Shown in pieces: positions 1 through 7,769 of a stretch of 64,000 nt of DNA. The notes under the pieces were generated by a model. It did no database searches, was not told where the DNA came from, and saw only the letters and a list, made by a program, of their open reading frames with translations. This DNA comes from Mycolicibacterium sp. MU0050 (GTDB lineage Bacteria > Actinomycetota > Actinomycetes > Mycobacteriales > Mycobacteriaceae), in contig NZ_OY726395.1 of the NCBI RefSeq assembly GCF_963378085.1, positions 1,984,001 through 2,048,000 on the forward strand. Reading direction: 5' to 3'. The position numbers and the translations under genes are program-made. Every line of letters begins with the position of its first letter. Position 1 is the first letter of the stretch.

Positions 1-1
1 C

Positions 2-253
2 CCCAGCGAGGGCGTCGACGGACAACGCTTCTGCCATACCCCCCAGCTCGGCCTGTGGAGCGGCGCGATGAGCGCCAACGGCGACACCATGGTCGGCGAG
101 ATGCGGCTGCGCGCGCTGATGTCCGCCGGCGCCGACACCCTGGCCTCCGAACTGGACACGGTGCTGGGCACCGCCTGGGACGAGGCGCTCGAGGACTTCC
201 GCAACGGCGGCGACGGCGCCGAGGTCAGCTGGCTCAGCCGGGGCGTGGGGTAG
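2..253 (+). CDS. C-terminal end of an unidentified protein (partial, runs off the left edge)
   Basis: The reading frame is open from base 2 to a TAG stop at 251-253, giving 83 residues with no stop. The ATG at 68 is only an internal Met: codon usage is equally good upstream of it and there is no ribosome binding site. The tail is soluble and helix-rich, with an acidic stretch (WDEALEDFRNGGDGAEVSW) and no membrane segment. I do not recognise the family. It ends 11 bases before the end of the convergent exported-protein gene. Confidence 0.5.
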   Translation, partial: PSEGVDGQRFCHTPQLGLWSGAMSANGDTMVGEMRLRALMSAGADTLASELDTVLGTAWDEALEDFRNGGDGAEVSWLSRGVG

Positions 254-264
254 CGCGGCGGGTT

Positions 265-789
265 TCAGCCGTCGCGCTGCCAGAGGCAGTAGCCGCTCAG
301 CGTCAGCGTGAACAGCCGGTCGGAGACCGGCACCGTCAGCGTCGCGCCGGGTTCACCCGTCGACGTCTGGGGCGCCGAGGTTTGGCCCGCCCCGACCACT
401 TCGACCTGTTCGGCACGGCATCGCGTGTCGGCGACTTGTGGTGTCCCGGTCCAGGTTCCGGCGCCGATCTCCGGGTTGCGCATGCCGCTGAGCACCAGGT
501 CGGGCCCGGTGGTCAGCCAGCGGTCCGGGGACGGGTAGGGGTCGCGGTAGGGCTGCCAGGTGCCGCCTGCGCATTCGAGCAGGTTCTTGGCCCGGCTCGG
601 GGCGGCATCGGCCGGTAGCGGCAGCGAGGTGAGCGCGCCGGCGAACTGTTCGGCGCACACCGCACCGGGCTGCGGCAGCGGGGGTGGGACCGTCGGCGGC
701 GGATCGGGCTGGGCGTGGGCGCACGCGGTCGCGGCGACTGCGGCGATCGCCGTGGCGGCCGCCGCAGTCAGCGCGGGTGCGTACCTCAC
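265..789 (-). CDS. Small exported hypothetical protein
   Basis: Encodes 174 residues from a GTG at 789. The N-terminus (MRYAPALTAAAATAIAAVAA) is a signal sequence followed by TACAHA-QPDPP. This could be a signal peptidase I site after AHA or, less typically, a lipobox at the Cys of ATAC. The mature part begins with a Pro-rich linker and contains four Cys, which may form disulfides outside the membrane. The start lies 3 bases after the stop of the DUF4185 gene, so the two are very probably co-transcribed and may act together in the cell envelope. Function unknown; it could correspond to a short secreted protein of the Rv2253 region, but I cannot confirm that. Confidence 0.65.
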   Translation of the reverse strand: MRYAPALTAAAATAIAAVAATACAHAQPDPPPTVPPPLPQPGAVCAEQFAGALTSLPLPADAAPSRAKNLLECAGGTWQPYRDPYPSPDRWLTTGPDLVLSGMRNPEIGAGTWTGTPQVADTRCRAEQVEVVGAGQTSAPQTSTGEPGATLTVPVSDRLFTLTLSGYCLWQRDG

Positions 790-792
790 GGC

Positions 793-3183
793 CTAGGTGA
801 TGGTCAGGCCGCTCAGGTCGGATTCCATGAACTTCACGTTGTAGTTGTTCCAGAAGGACACGTTGTAATACAGGTACTGCTCGTTGCCCTCGCCGGCCGC
901 CGCGGTGCCCGACAGCGGGTGGATCATCGGCGCGTACATGCCGGTGTACTGCCCCAGACCTTGGTTGCGGATCAGGGTGTGGGAGTTCGACCAGGTGCCC
1001 TGCGGCGAATCGGACACCCGCATCACCACGTTGTTGCCGCCGTCGGTGTAGGTCACCACGTACTTGTCGAGGGACTCGTTGTACTGCACCGACATCTCGC
1101 TGACGTTGCCGCCGGTGGGCAGCCCGCCGACGATGAAGCCGTTGAGGAATCCGGCGAACAGCTTGTTGAGCTGGCCGAGGAAACCGTCCTTGGGCAGGAA
1201 CGAGATGTAGTTGCTGTTGCCGCCGCCGATCACCGACGTCGCCGCCGACGGGTCACCGGTCACCCAGTTGCCGGTGCCGTCGGCGTTCTCGCCGGCCCAG
1301 TACTGGTAGGCGTCCAGGTCGGTGAGCTGGCTTTCGGGGACCCGCGCCAGGTAGGCCGAGCCGGCGCGGCCCGACGGGGTGCCGTACACATAGACGTACT
1401 TCTCGGTCTGCTCCGGTGTGGTCCAGGAGTTCGGGTCGTCGTCGGGCCCCTGCACCAGCGCGTTCTGCTGGAAGTTCTGATTGCCGAACTCGAAGGTCTT
1501 GTTGGCCCGCAGCCACCCCGAACCCCGCACGGTGTCCGGATCCACGGTCCATGTCTTGCCGCCGTCGGTGGAGACCGCGATCGCCGAGTAGTTGGTGGTC
1601 CAGCTGCCCGGGTTGTCCCAGGTGCGCACCGACATCACGGTCGCGTACTGGGTGTAGTTGCCGTGCTCGTCCTGCACCGCGATCGCCGACGTCGGGATCA
1701 TCGTGTAGGTGGTGCCGAACCAACCGGTGTAGCCGGGGTCGTAGATGATCTGCGCGGCGCCGGCGCGCTGGCCGGTAAGGCCGTACCAGGTGGGGGTCCC
1801 GGGCACGCCGGGCCCGGCGCCGGCGTGGATCAGCGCGTCCCGGAAGCTCAGGCCGTCGCTCAGGTCGGTGTCGACCGAGCGCAGCAACACGTTGTTGCGC
1901 CAGCCGGTGGTCATGCCCGGGTCGTCGAAGGTGTCGCCGAACAGGGTGTAGACGATGGGCGTCCCGTCCTCCTCGTAACCGCCGACCCACATGATGCCCA
2001 GGTCGGTGCCGCCGACGTACCAGTGGTTGGCGGGAGTGTTGGGGCCGGTGATGAAGCCGAGGTCGTTCAGTATCGAGGTTCCGGAGATCACCGGTGCCTC
2101 GGTCAACCCCGGGTTGGCCTGCCAGGCCGGGGTGTCGGCGGCGGTGACGGCGGCTGCCGGCGCGAAATCCGTGGCGGCCGCGGGGGATTCGGCGTCGGTG
2201 GCCGACGTCAGCGCGGTCCCGTTGGGGTTGACCAGGCGTTCGGATTCCCGGCGCGCCCAGGCGGCCATCGCCCACAGCGCCGCCGACGGCCCCGGAGCCA
2301 CCGGGCTGGTGCCCGCGGCCAGCGGCGAGAGCCCGGCGGCCACCAGCAGTGCCGACACCACCGAGGGCGCGCTGAGTTCGGGCTGCTCGGCGGCCTCGGC
2401 CTCGACGTCCGGCTGCGCCGCCGCTTCGGCGAACGCCGTGACCGGTGCGGGTGTCAGGGCCCGGGCGGTGGTGAGCGACTCGGCCACGGAGGAGATCGCC
2501 GCCAGCCCACGCTCGCCGGCCTCCTCGCGGACCTCCCGCAGCCTCAGCGTCACGTTCTTGGCGCGCTCCGGCGCCGACAACTTCGGCAGGGTGTTCACGG
2601 CCGCGGGGGTGACCACCGCGGGTTCGGCGACCTCGGTGTTGCTCTTCCTCGGGGTCGGGGCCTGTTCGGGTGCGGGCTGCTCGGGACGGGGCCGCACGCC
2701 GAGCGGTCCGCGCGGCGCGTCGAGCGCCTCGGTGGCGGCCTCGCCGGCGTGCTCGGTGACGTGAGAGGTGGCCTTGTCGATCCTGGCCTCCAGCGCGGCG
2801 CGCCGGTCGTTGATCCGGGTCTGGGTCTGCTCCAGGCGGGACTGCGTGCGTTCCAGCGCCTTCTCGGCGCGCGCGACGCTCTTCTCGGTTTCCTTGCGGA
2901 CCCGCTCGCCCAACCGTGACAACGGGCCCTTACGCGAGGACGCGTCCTTGCCGCTGTCGCCGTCGTCGCTCGACGACTTCGACGTCGCGGAGGTCTTCGA
3001 GCCCGAAGTGTCACCGGAGCCCGCGGAGTCCGAGCTGCTCGAGGACTGCGACCCGCTGCTACTGCCGGAGCTGCCGCCGGATTCGTCGGCCCAGGCCAGT
3101 CCGGTACCGGTGGTCAACGCGGTGCCGATACCGAGGGCCACCGCGAGGGCGCCGACGCGGCCGATGTATTTGCTCGATTCCAT
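793..3183 (-). CDS. Secreted DUF4185-domain protein with Ser-rich and coiled-coil N-terminal region
   Basis: Encodes 796 residues from ATG 3183, chosen because an ACGGAG ribosome binding site precedes it and a signal peptide follows directly (residues 1 to about 33, cleavage after AWA). Fourteen further codons upstream are open but not needed. Next come a Ser/Gly/Asp-rich linker (about 35-80), a charged helical region with heptad-like RLEQTQTR spacing (about 95-150), an Ala/Pro/Val-rich low-complexity stretch, and from about residue 350 to the end a beta-rich domain (GGTDLGIMWVGGYEEDG, LFGDTFDD, TDGGNNVVMRV) typical of DUF4185. That domain resembles bladed sialidase-like folds; no enzymatic activity is established as far as I know. 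Probably exported to the cell wall. It shares an operon with the small exported protein downstream. Confidence 0.8.
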   Translation of the reverse strand: MESSKYIGRVGALAVALGIGTALTTGTGLAWADESGGSSGSSSGSQSSSSSDSAGSGDTSGSKTSATSKSSSDDGDSGKDASSRKGPLSRLGERVRKETEKSVARAEKALERTQSRLEQTQTRINDRRAALEARIDKATSHVTEHAGEAATEALDAPRGPLGVRPRPEQPAPEQAPTPRKSNTEVAEPAVVTPAAVNTLPKLSAPERAKNVTLRLREVREEAGERGLAAISSVAESLTTARALTPAPVTAFAEAAAQPDVEAEAAEQPELSAPSVVSALLVAAGLSPLAAGTSPVAPGPSAALWAMAAWARRESERLVNPNGTALTSATDAESPAAATDFAPAAAVTAADTPAWQANPGLTEAPVISGTSILNDLGFITGPNTPANHWYVGGTDLGIMWVGGYEEDGTPIVYTLFGDTFDDPGMTTGWRNNVLLRSVDTDLSDGLSFRDALIHAGAGPGVPGTPTWYGLTGQRAGAAQIIYDPGYTGWFGTTYTMIPTSAIAVQDEHGNYTQYATVMSVRTWDNPGSWTTNYSAIAVSTDGGKTWTVDPDTVRGSGWLRANKTFEFGNQNFQQNALVQGPDDDPNSWTTPEQTEKYVYVYGTPSGRAGSAYLARVPESQLTDLDAYQYWAGENADGTGNWVTGDPSAATSVIGGGNSNYISFLPKDGFLGQLNKLFAGFLNGFIVGGLPTGGNVSEMSVQYNESLDKYVVTYTDGGNNVVMRVSDSPQGTWSNSHTLIRNQGLGQYTGMYAPMIHPLSGTAAAGEGNEQYLYYNVSFWNNYNVKFMESDLSGLTIT

Positions 3184-3335
3184 GACGCTCCGTGTTTGCT
3201 CAAACCACAACCCGACGTGAGACAAGGTACGGCGAGCCCGGGCCCGCCGACCACATCTTCAATAGAAGTCTCAAAGGTGCATAGGTTTGCCCACAGATTT
3301 CGTTACCGCCGAGACCGACGAACTGCCGCAAACTA

Positions 3336-3340
3336 CTCGG
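3336..3340. repeat. Left copy of IS3 target-site duplication CTCGG
   Basis: CTCGG directly before the left inverted repeat, repeated exactly at 4628-4632 after the right repeat. Joining the two flanks at this 5-mer restores the uninterrupted lipid kinase 3' end with a TAG stop. Confidence 0.9.
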
Positions 3341-3407
3341 TGGGGTTGACCCCTGATGGTGGACACCTGACTGGTGGGACTGCTGGTCCCACGGGAAGGA
3401 TGTCCGT

Positions 3408-3707
3408 ATGTCGGGCAAGCGGAAGAAGTACACCCCGGAGTTTCGGGAGCAGGCGGCCCGCTTGGTGATCGAGACGGGCCGGCCGATCGCGCATGTGGCC
3501 GCGGAGATCGGTGTGGGTGAGCAGTTGCTGGGGCGCTGGGTGCGGGTGGCCCGCGAGGCCGCTGGCGCAGGCGATAATGGTGCGGTGCTTGATTCTGATG
3601 AGCGTGCCGAGTTGGAGCGGCTGCGCAAGGAGAACGCTGAATTGCGTTTGGACCGGCAGTTTTTGAAAAAAGCCGCGGCCTTCTTTGCCTCCGAACAGAA
3701 CCAGTAG
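3408..3707 (+). CDS. IS3-family transposase OrfA (helix-turn-helix, leucine-zipper subunit)
   Basis: Encodes 99 residues from an ATG preceded by GGAAGGATGTCCGT. The start (MSGKRKKYTPEFREQAARLV) is the usual OrfA opening, followed by a helix-turn-helix (IAHVAAEIGVGEQLLGRWV, about 29-47) and a Leu-heptad stretch (ELERLRKENAELRLDRQFLKK, about 66-87). The terminal FLKKAAAFFASEQNQ is characteristic. Alone it binds the inverted repeats and modulates transposition; joined to OrfB by frameshifting it forms the transposase. Confidence 0.93.
   Translation: MSGKRKKYTPEFREQAARLVIETGRPIAHVAAEIGVGEQLLGRWVRVAREAAGAGDNGAVLDSDERAELERLRKENAELRLDRQFLKKAAAFFASEQNQ
3666..3672 (+). other. Probable -1 programmed frameshift site (AAAAAAG)
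   Basis: A run of six A followed by G lies near the end of orfA. OrfB is open in the -1 frame from here (KSRGLLCLRTEPVEAYGLIE and on) and has no good start codon of its own before ATG 3758. A slip on this run would make an OrfAB fusion, as known for IS3 elements. In the orfA frame the run reads AAA AAA GCC, so the pairing after a slip is not the textbook A-AAA-AAG register. Confidence 0.7.
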
Positions 3708-4597
3708 AGGCCTACGGTCTGATCGAGGCGGAGAAGGCCAATTACGCGATCACCCGGATGTGCGAGCTGCTGGACGTGTCGCGGTCGGGGTTTTACAAAT
3801 GGCGCAAGTCCCAGGCCGCGGGACCGTCGCCGGCGGCGCGGCGTCGTGCCGAGTTGGATGTCAAGGTCGCGGCCTTGCATGAGGCCTCCGATGGGGTCTA
3901 TGGGGCGCCGCGCATCCTGGCCGACCTGCGCGATGCCGGCGAGACCGTGTCACGCAAGACGGTGGCTGCCTCGCTGCGCCGTCAGGGTCTGGCCGGGATC
4001 AGCCCACGTACGTTCGCCCCGGTAACCACCGTGGTGGATCTGGACGCGCCGCCGATCCCTGACCTGGTCAAACGTCGATTCGATACAGGCCGTCTGGATG
4101 GGGTGTGGACCAGCGACATCACCTATCTGCGCACCGGTGAGGGCTGGTTGTACCTGTGCGCCGTGCGTGACGGCTGCAGCCGGCGGGTGATCGGCTGGGC
4201 CATCGATGAGCACCTGCATACCGACCTGGTCGAGGACGCGGTGGCGATGGCGGTGGCCATGCGCGGCGAGTTGGCCGCGCAGGTGGTGTTCCATGCTGAC
4301 CGCGGATGTCAGTACACCAGTGCGCAGTTGGCACGGTTCGCCCGCAAGCATGATCTGGCCCGCTCGGTGGGCCGCACCGGGGTGTGTTGGGATAATGCTC
4401 AGCAGGAATCATTCTGGGCCACAATGAAAGTCGAGTTCTACGACCGCTACTTGTGGCCCACCAAAGCAGCCGCTAAGCTCGCCGTCGGCGACTGGATCGA
4501 ACGGGTCTACAACCGCCGACGGCGCCACTCTTCGATCGGGATGATCACCCCGGTCGAGTACGAGAACCGGATCACTCAGACGGCACAAGCCGCCTGA
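3668..4597 (+). CDS. IS3-family transposase OrfB (DDE catalytic part, made as OrfAB fusion)
   Basis: This is the open frame after the slippery site; internal initiation at ATG 3758 would give 279 residues. It opens with YGLIEAEKANYAITRMCELLDVS, the usual start of OrfB, then the HTH_21 region (SRSGFYKWR, YGAPRILADL). The rve integrase core carries the catalytic triad in WTSDITYL (Asp), FHADRGCQYTS (Asp) and CWDNAQQESFW (Glu), followed by the conserved FYDRYLWP and YNRRRRHSSIGMITPVEYE. No disruption is seen. The stop at 4595-4597 lies just before the right inverted repeat. Confidence 0.95.
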   Translation, partial: KSRGLLCLRTEPVEAYGLIEAEKANYAITRMCELLDVSRSGFYKWRKSQAAGPSPAARRRAELDVKVAALHEASDGVYGAPRILADLRDAGETVSRKTVAASLRRQGLAGISPRTFAPVTTVVDLDAPPIPDLVKRRFDTGRLDGVWTSDITYLRTGEGWLYLCAVRDGCSRRVIGWAIDEHLHTDLVEDAVAMAVAMRGELAAQVVFHADRGCQYTSAQLARFARKHDLARSVGRTGVCWDNAQQESFWATMKVEFYDRYLWPTKAAAKLAVGDWIERVYNRRRRHSSIGMITPVEYENRITQTAQAA

Positions 4598-4618
4598 CCG
4601 AGTGTCCACCCAATGGGG

Positions 4619-5566
4619 TCAAGCCCACTCGGACTTTGTGGCCCGTTCGGGGGTTTGGGCGAAAGCGGGGTGCAAGAGGGGGAGGGCGGCGGGGACCGCG
4701 GTGATCTCCGCCGGCAGGGGACAGGCGTAGTCGCCGTCGGCGTAGGCGTTGATCCCCGGGCACTCGACCGCCACGCTGCGGGCGCGCCGGGTGCTGACGG
4801 TGTCGAGGTCGACGTGGGTGCCCTTGAACACGGTGGGGAACAGCCGGACGAGTCGGGTGCGTGAGGCCGAGCTGATCATCGTGACGTCGAGCAGGCCGTC
4901 GGTGGGGTCCGCGCCGGGGCAGATCAGCATGCCGCCGCCGTAGCTGCGGGTGTTGCCGATCGCGGCCATGGTCAGCTCGGTGTCGATCGGGGCGGCGCCG
5001 TCGAACGACAGCCGGAACGGCAGCAGCCGCAGCCGCGACAGCTCGGCGAGCATCGCCAGGTTGTAGCGCATCCGGCCGTGCGGCCACCGCATCCGGTTGG
5101 CGCGGTCACTGACCAGGGAATCGAAACCCGTTGCCGCGACGGTGCCGAACCACTTGCGGGTGCCGTCGGTGCCCTCGATGAGCCCGAGGTCGACCGTCCT
5201 CACGTGGCCGTCGGCGACGACGTCGGCGGCGGCCTCCGGATCGCCGGTGGGGATCCGGTATTCGCGGGCGTGGTCGTTGCCGGTGCCGGCCGGGACGATG
5301 CCCAGCGGGATGTCGTGGCCGGCCAGCTCCTGGAGCGCCAGCGCGATCGCACCGTCGCCACCGACCACCACGAGCGCGTCGGTGCCGAGGTCGAGCTGCT
5401 CACGCATCAGCTGTCGGGCGTGTTCGGCGTCGCGGCCGACGACGGCGGTCACGTCGACGCCGCGCTGTTGCAGTCGGGTGATCGCCCGTTGCGCCGCGTG
5501 CGGCGAGTTGCCATGCCCGGATGCCGGATTGGTCAGCACCGTCACCCGGGAGATGGCGGCGGTCAC
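4619..5566 (-). CDS. Diacylglycerol kinase-like lipid kinase (Rv2252-type)
   Basis: Encodes 315 residues from GTG 5566. The GTG overlaps the TGA of the upstream flavoenzyme gene (GTGA), indicating translational coupling. The kinase catalytic domain is at the N-terminus: TNPASGHGN (about 12-20), VVGGDGAIALALQEL (67-81, the ATP-binding glycine motif, with A where GGDGT is usual) and GIVPAGTGND (89-98). The C-terminal half is the beta-rich lid of the DagK/YegS fold. From memory Rv2252 phosphorylates diacylglycerol and acts in phosphatidylinositol mannoside synthesis. The last two codons (Trp-Ala) and the TGA stop come from the IS3 terminal repeat; before insertion the protein ended at Ser-Glu followed by TAG. 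Activity should be unaffected. Confidence 0.88.
   Translation of the reverse strand: MTAAISRVTVLTNPASGHGNSPHAAQRAITRLQQRGVDVTAVVGRDAEHARQLMREQLDLGTDALVVVGGDGAIALALQELAGHDIPLGIVPAGTGNDHAREYRIPTGDPEAAADVVADGHVRTVDLGLIEGTDGTRKWFGTVAATGFDSLVSDRANRMRWPHGRMRYNLAMLAELSRLRLLPFRLSFDGAAPIDTELTMAAIGNTRSYGGGMLICPGADPTDGLLDVTMISSASRTRLVRLFPTVFKGTHVDLDTVSTRRARSVAVECPGINAYADGDYACPLPAEITAVPAALPLLHPAFAQTPERATKSEWA
4628..4632. repeat. Right copy of IS3 target-site duplication CTCGG
   Basis: Matches the 5-mer at 3336-3340. On the minus strand it reads CCGAG, and its last four bases fall in the final Ser-Glu codons of the lipid kinase. Confidence 0.9.
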
Positions 5567-7170
5567 GGAATCAGCTTGCCCGGGTTGAGGATTCCGGCGG
5601 GATCCAGCGACGCCTTCACCGCGCGCAGGATCTCGACCCCGAGCGCGCCGACCTCGTCGGTCATCCATGGCCGGTGGTCGGCGCCGACGGCGTGGTGGTG
5701 GGTGATGGTGCCGCCGGTGCGCATGATGGCCTCGGAGGCCGCCGTTTTCGCGGCGGCCCACTGCGCCATCACCTCGGCGGCGGTGGCGCCGCGCTGCCCG
5801 GCGACGACTGTGAAGTACAGCGAGGCACCCGTCGGATACACATGGGAAATGTGGCACATCACCAGCGCCCCCGTGCCGGATTCGGCGAGCGCTCCGGTCA
5901 GCGCGGTGGTCACGGCGGCCTTGAGGGTCTCGAGGTTCGACCAGCTGGTCGCCGTCTCCAGGGTCTCGCACAACGCCCCGGCGGCCAGCAGCGCGTCGCG
6001 CAGATACGGCGCGGAGAATCGGCCCTGCTCCCAGGCCCGCGCGGGCGCCTCGCCCAGGGACGTCGCGCCATGGGCGGTCAGCAGCGCGCGCGTCTCGGCG
6101 TGCCGGCTCTCGGTGTGCTCGGCCGTGCCCTCGAACAGTGTGATCGCCAGGCAGCCGCCGGTGATCTGCTGCTCGCCGATGTGGTCGGTGGTGGCCAGGT
6201 TCACGCCGGTCTCGGCCTCGTCGGAGAGCCGGATGACAGTGGGGCCGGTGCCGGTCTGCACCACCGCGCGCAGCGCGGCGGCGCCGGTGGCGAAGTCCGG
6301 AAACGACCACGCCTCATAGCGGGTGGTGGCCGGCACCGGGTGCACCCGCACCCGCACCCGGGTGATGATGCCGAACACGCCCTCGGAGCCGACGATCAGT
6401 TGGCGCAGGTCCGGTCCGGCCGCCGACGCGGGCGCGCGACCCAGGTCCAGCACCCCGGCCGGGGTGACGGCGGTCAGTCCGCGGATCATGTCGTCGAACC
6501 GGCCATAGCCGGCCGAGTCCTGACCGGAGGAGCGGGTGGCGGCGAACCCGCCGATGGTGGCGAACTGGAAACTCTGCGGGAAGTGACCGAGCGAGAAGCC
6601 GCGCTCGCCGAGCAGCGCCTCGGCCCGGGGGCCGGTGACCCCGGCCCCCAATCCGGCCTCGCCGGAGACCTCGTCGAGATCCAGCAGCGCGTCGAACCGC
6701 CTCAGGTCCAAGGTGATTGCGGCCGAGAACGGGCCGCGGATGGGATCCAGGCCGCCGACCACGCTGGTGCCGCCGCCGAACGGGACGACGGCGATGCCGT
6801 GCTCGGAGCAGTACCGCAGGATCTCGGTGATCTCGTCCTCGCTGCCGGGGGCGAGCACCGCGTCCGGGGCGTCCTGCTCGCCCGGGTCGGTGCGGCGCAG
6901 CAGGTCCAGCGTGGACTTGCCGCCGGCCCGCAACAGACGGGCCCGGTCCTCGACGCTGCAGTGGGCCGTTCCGACGATGTCGGCCAGCGCCGCGCGGTCG
7001 GGTTCGGTCAGGCTGGACGGCCGGACCCGGACCTCGTCGAGTTGGAGTTCGGGGCGCGTGGTCGCCGTGACGCCGAGCGCCTGGGCCAGCAGCGCGCGGA
7101 TCCCGTCGGACAGCGGCTTGGCCGCGGCCGGGTCACCCCAGGCATTCCATTTCATCGGCGGCAGACTCAT
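5563..7170 (-). CDS. FAD-dependent alkyl-dihydroxyacetone-phosphate synthase-like oxidase (Rv2251-type)
   Basis: Encodes 535 residues. An N-terminal leader is followed by a FAD_binding_4 (PCMH/VAO) domain with the pyrophosphate loop PFGGGTSVVGGLDP (130-143) and the FAD contact motif IVGSEGVFGIIT near 258-269. The C-terminal FAD-linked oxidase domain carries THHHAVG near 488-494, a His cluster that is catalytic in alkyl-DHAP synthases, and the closing ILNPGKLIP motif. It probably acts in ether lipid or related glycerolipid metabolism, which fits the linked lipid kinase and glpD genes. ATG 7168-7170 is almost leaderless with respect to the divergent TetR gene, only 17 bp away, and lies beside the palindrome at 7174-7204, so the TetR protein very likely represses it. 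Confidence 0.88.
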   Translation of the reverse strand: MSLPPMKWNAWGDPAAAKPLSDGIRALLAQALGVTATTRPELQLDEVRVRPSSLTEPDRAALADIVGTAHCSVEDRARLLRAGGKSTLDLLRRTDPGEQDAPDAVLAPGSEDEITEILRYCSEHGIAVVPFGGGTSVVGGLDPIRGPFSAAITLDLRRFDALLDLDEVSGEAGLGAGVTGPRAEALLGERGFSLGHFPQSFQFATIGGFAATRSSGQDSAGYGRFDDMIRGLTAVTPAGVLDLGRAPASAAGPDLRQLIVGSEGVFGIITRVRVRVHPVPATTRYEAWSFPDFATGAAALRAVVQTGTGPTVIRLSDEAETGVNLATTDHIGEQQITGGCLAITLFEGTAEHTESRHAETRALLTAHGATSLGEAPARAWEQGRFSAPYLRDALLAAGALCETLETATSWSNLETLKAAVTTALTGALAESGTGALVMCHISHVYPTGASLYFTVVAGQRGATAAEVMAQWAAAKTAASEAIMRTGGTITHHHAVGADHRPWMTDEVGALGVEILRAVKASLDPAGILNPGKLIP

Positions 7171-7173
7171 GCG

Positions 7174-7204
7174 TTACAGTATTACAGATGCTGTCAAACA
7201 GTAA
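7174..7204. promoter_or_regulatory. 31-bp palindromic operator between FAD oxidase and TetR gene
   Basis: Arms TTACAGTATTACAG (7174-7187) and CTGTCAAACAGTAA (7191-7204) match as an inverted repeat at 11 of 14 positions, with a 3-bp centre ATG. That ATG is the start codon of the TetR gene, and the left arm begins 4 bp from the ATG of the flavoenzyme. Binding here would block both divergent genes, the standard TetR autoregulation layout. The inner half-sites are ACAG-ATG-CTGT. Confidence 0.8.
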
Positions 7205-7769
7205 TGATCGTCCGGACGTCGCGGACCGCATCCTGGCCGCGGCGGCCAGCTGTGTGCGCGATTTCGGCATCGACCGGGTGACGCTGGCCGAGATCGCGCG
7301 GCGCGCCCGCGTCAGCCGGCCGACGGTCTATCGCCGCTGGCCCGACACCCAGGCGATCCTGGCGGCCCTGCTCACCCGCCGGATCACCGAGGTGGCCGCC
7401 GAAGTGCCCCGGACCGGCACCGACCGGGCCGCGATCGTGGCCCGGATCGTCGAGGTCGGTCAGCGCCTCGGCCGCGACGACCTGCTGATGGCCGTCATGC
7501 ATTCGGCGCCCGAGTTCGCGATGATCTACATCACCGAGCGGCTCGGCACCAGCCAGCAGTGGCTGATCGACGTGCTGGCCGCCGACCTGAAGACCGCGCA
7601 GTCCGGCGGCAGCGTGCGCGCCGGGGATCCGCGCCAGCTGGCCACCATGGTCCTGCTGATCACCCAGTCGACGATCCAATCAGCGCAGATCGTCGAACCG
7701 ATCCTGACCGCCGACGCGCTGGCCGTCGAGCTCGCCCACGTACTGAACGGATACCTGAGCAATGGCTAG
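7188..7769 (+). CDS. TetR-family regulator of the glycerophosphate/ether-lipid module (Rv2250c-type)
   Basis: Encodes 193 residues. The N-terminal HTH occupies about 9-55, with VTLAEIARRARVSRPTVYRRW as recognition region; the C-terminal part is the helical ligand-binding domain, which gives no clue to the ligand. The start ATG lies at the centre of the 31-bp palindrome, leaving no room for a Shine-Dalgarno site, so translation is probably leaderless. It overlaps glpD by 8 bp (ATGGCTAG), so the two are co-transcribed. Likely represses itself, glpD and the divergent flavoenzyme-kinase operon in response to a lipid-derived ligand (inference). Confidence 0.88.
   Translation: MLSNSNDRPDVADRILAAAASCVRDFGIDRVTLAEIARRARVSRPTVYRRWPDTQAILAALLTRRITEVAAEVPRTGTDRAAIVARIVEVGQRLGRDDLLMAVMHSAPEFAMIYITERLGTSQQWLIDVLAADLKTAQSGGSVRAGDPRQLATMVLLITQSTIQSAQIVEPILTADALAVELAHVLNGYLSNG

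Larger units (their letters stand above)
3341..4627 (+). mobile_element. Complete IS3-family insertion sequence (1287 bp)
   Basis: Bounded by imperfect inverted repeats of about 26 bp beginning TGGG (3341-3366 and 4602-4627, 21 of 26 positions identical, sharing TTGACCCC and GTGGACAC). It is flanked by a 5-bp direct repeat CTCGG (3336-3340 and 4628-4632). It holds the two overlapping frames typical of the family (orfA, orfB) with a frameshift window between them. Both frames are intact and the target duplication is perfect, so the insertion is probably recent and the element potentially active. The transposase strand is opposite to both neighbouring genes. The right terminal repeat supplies the present stop codon of the lipid kinase gene. 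Confidence 0.95.

Noticed and set aside
715..2919. 734-residue open frame on the plus strand
   Set aside because: Antisense to the DUF4185 gene; composition is the Gly/Arg/Val-rich pattern typical of GC-rich shadow frames, and no domain is recognisable.
4119..4424. Minus-strand frame inside the IS3 element as a possible passenger gene
   Set aside because: Completely antisense to orfB with no domain; shadow of the transposase.
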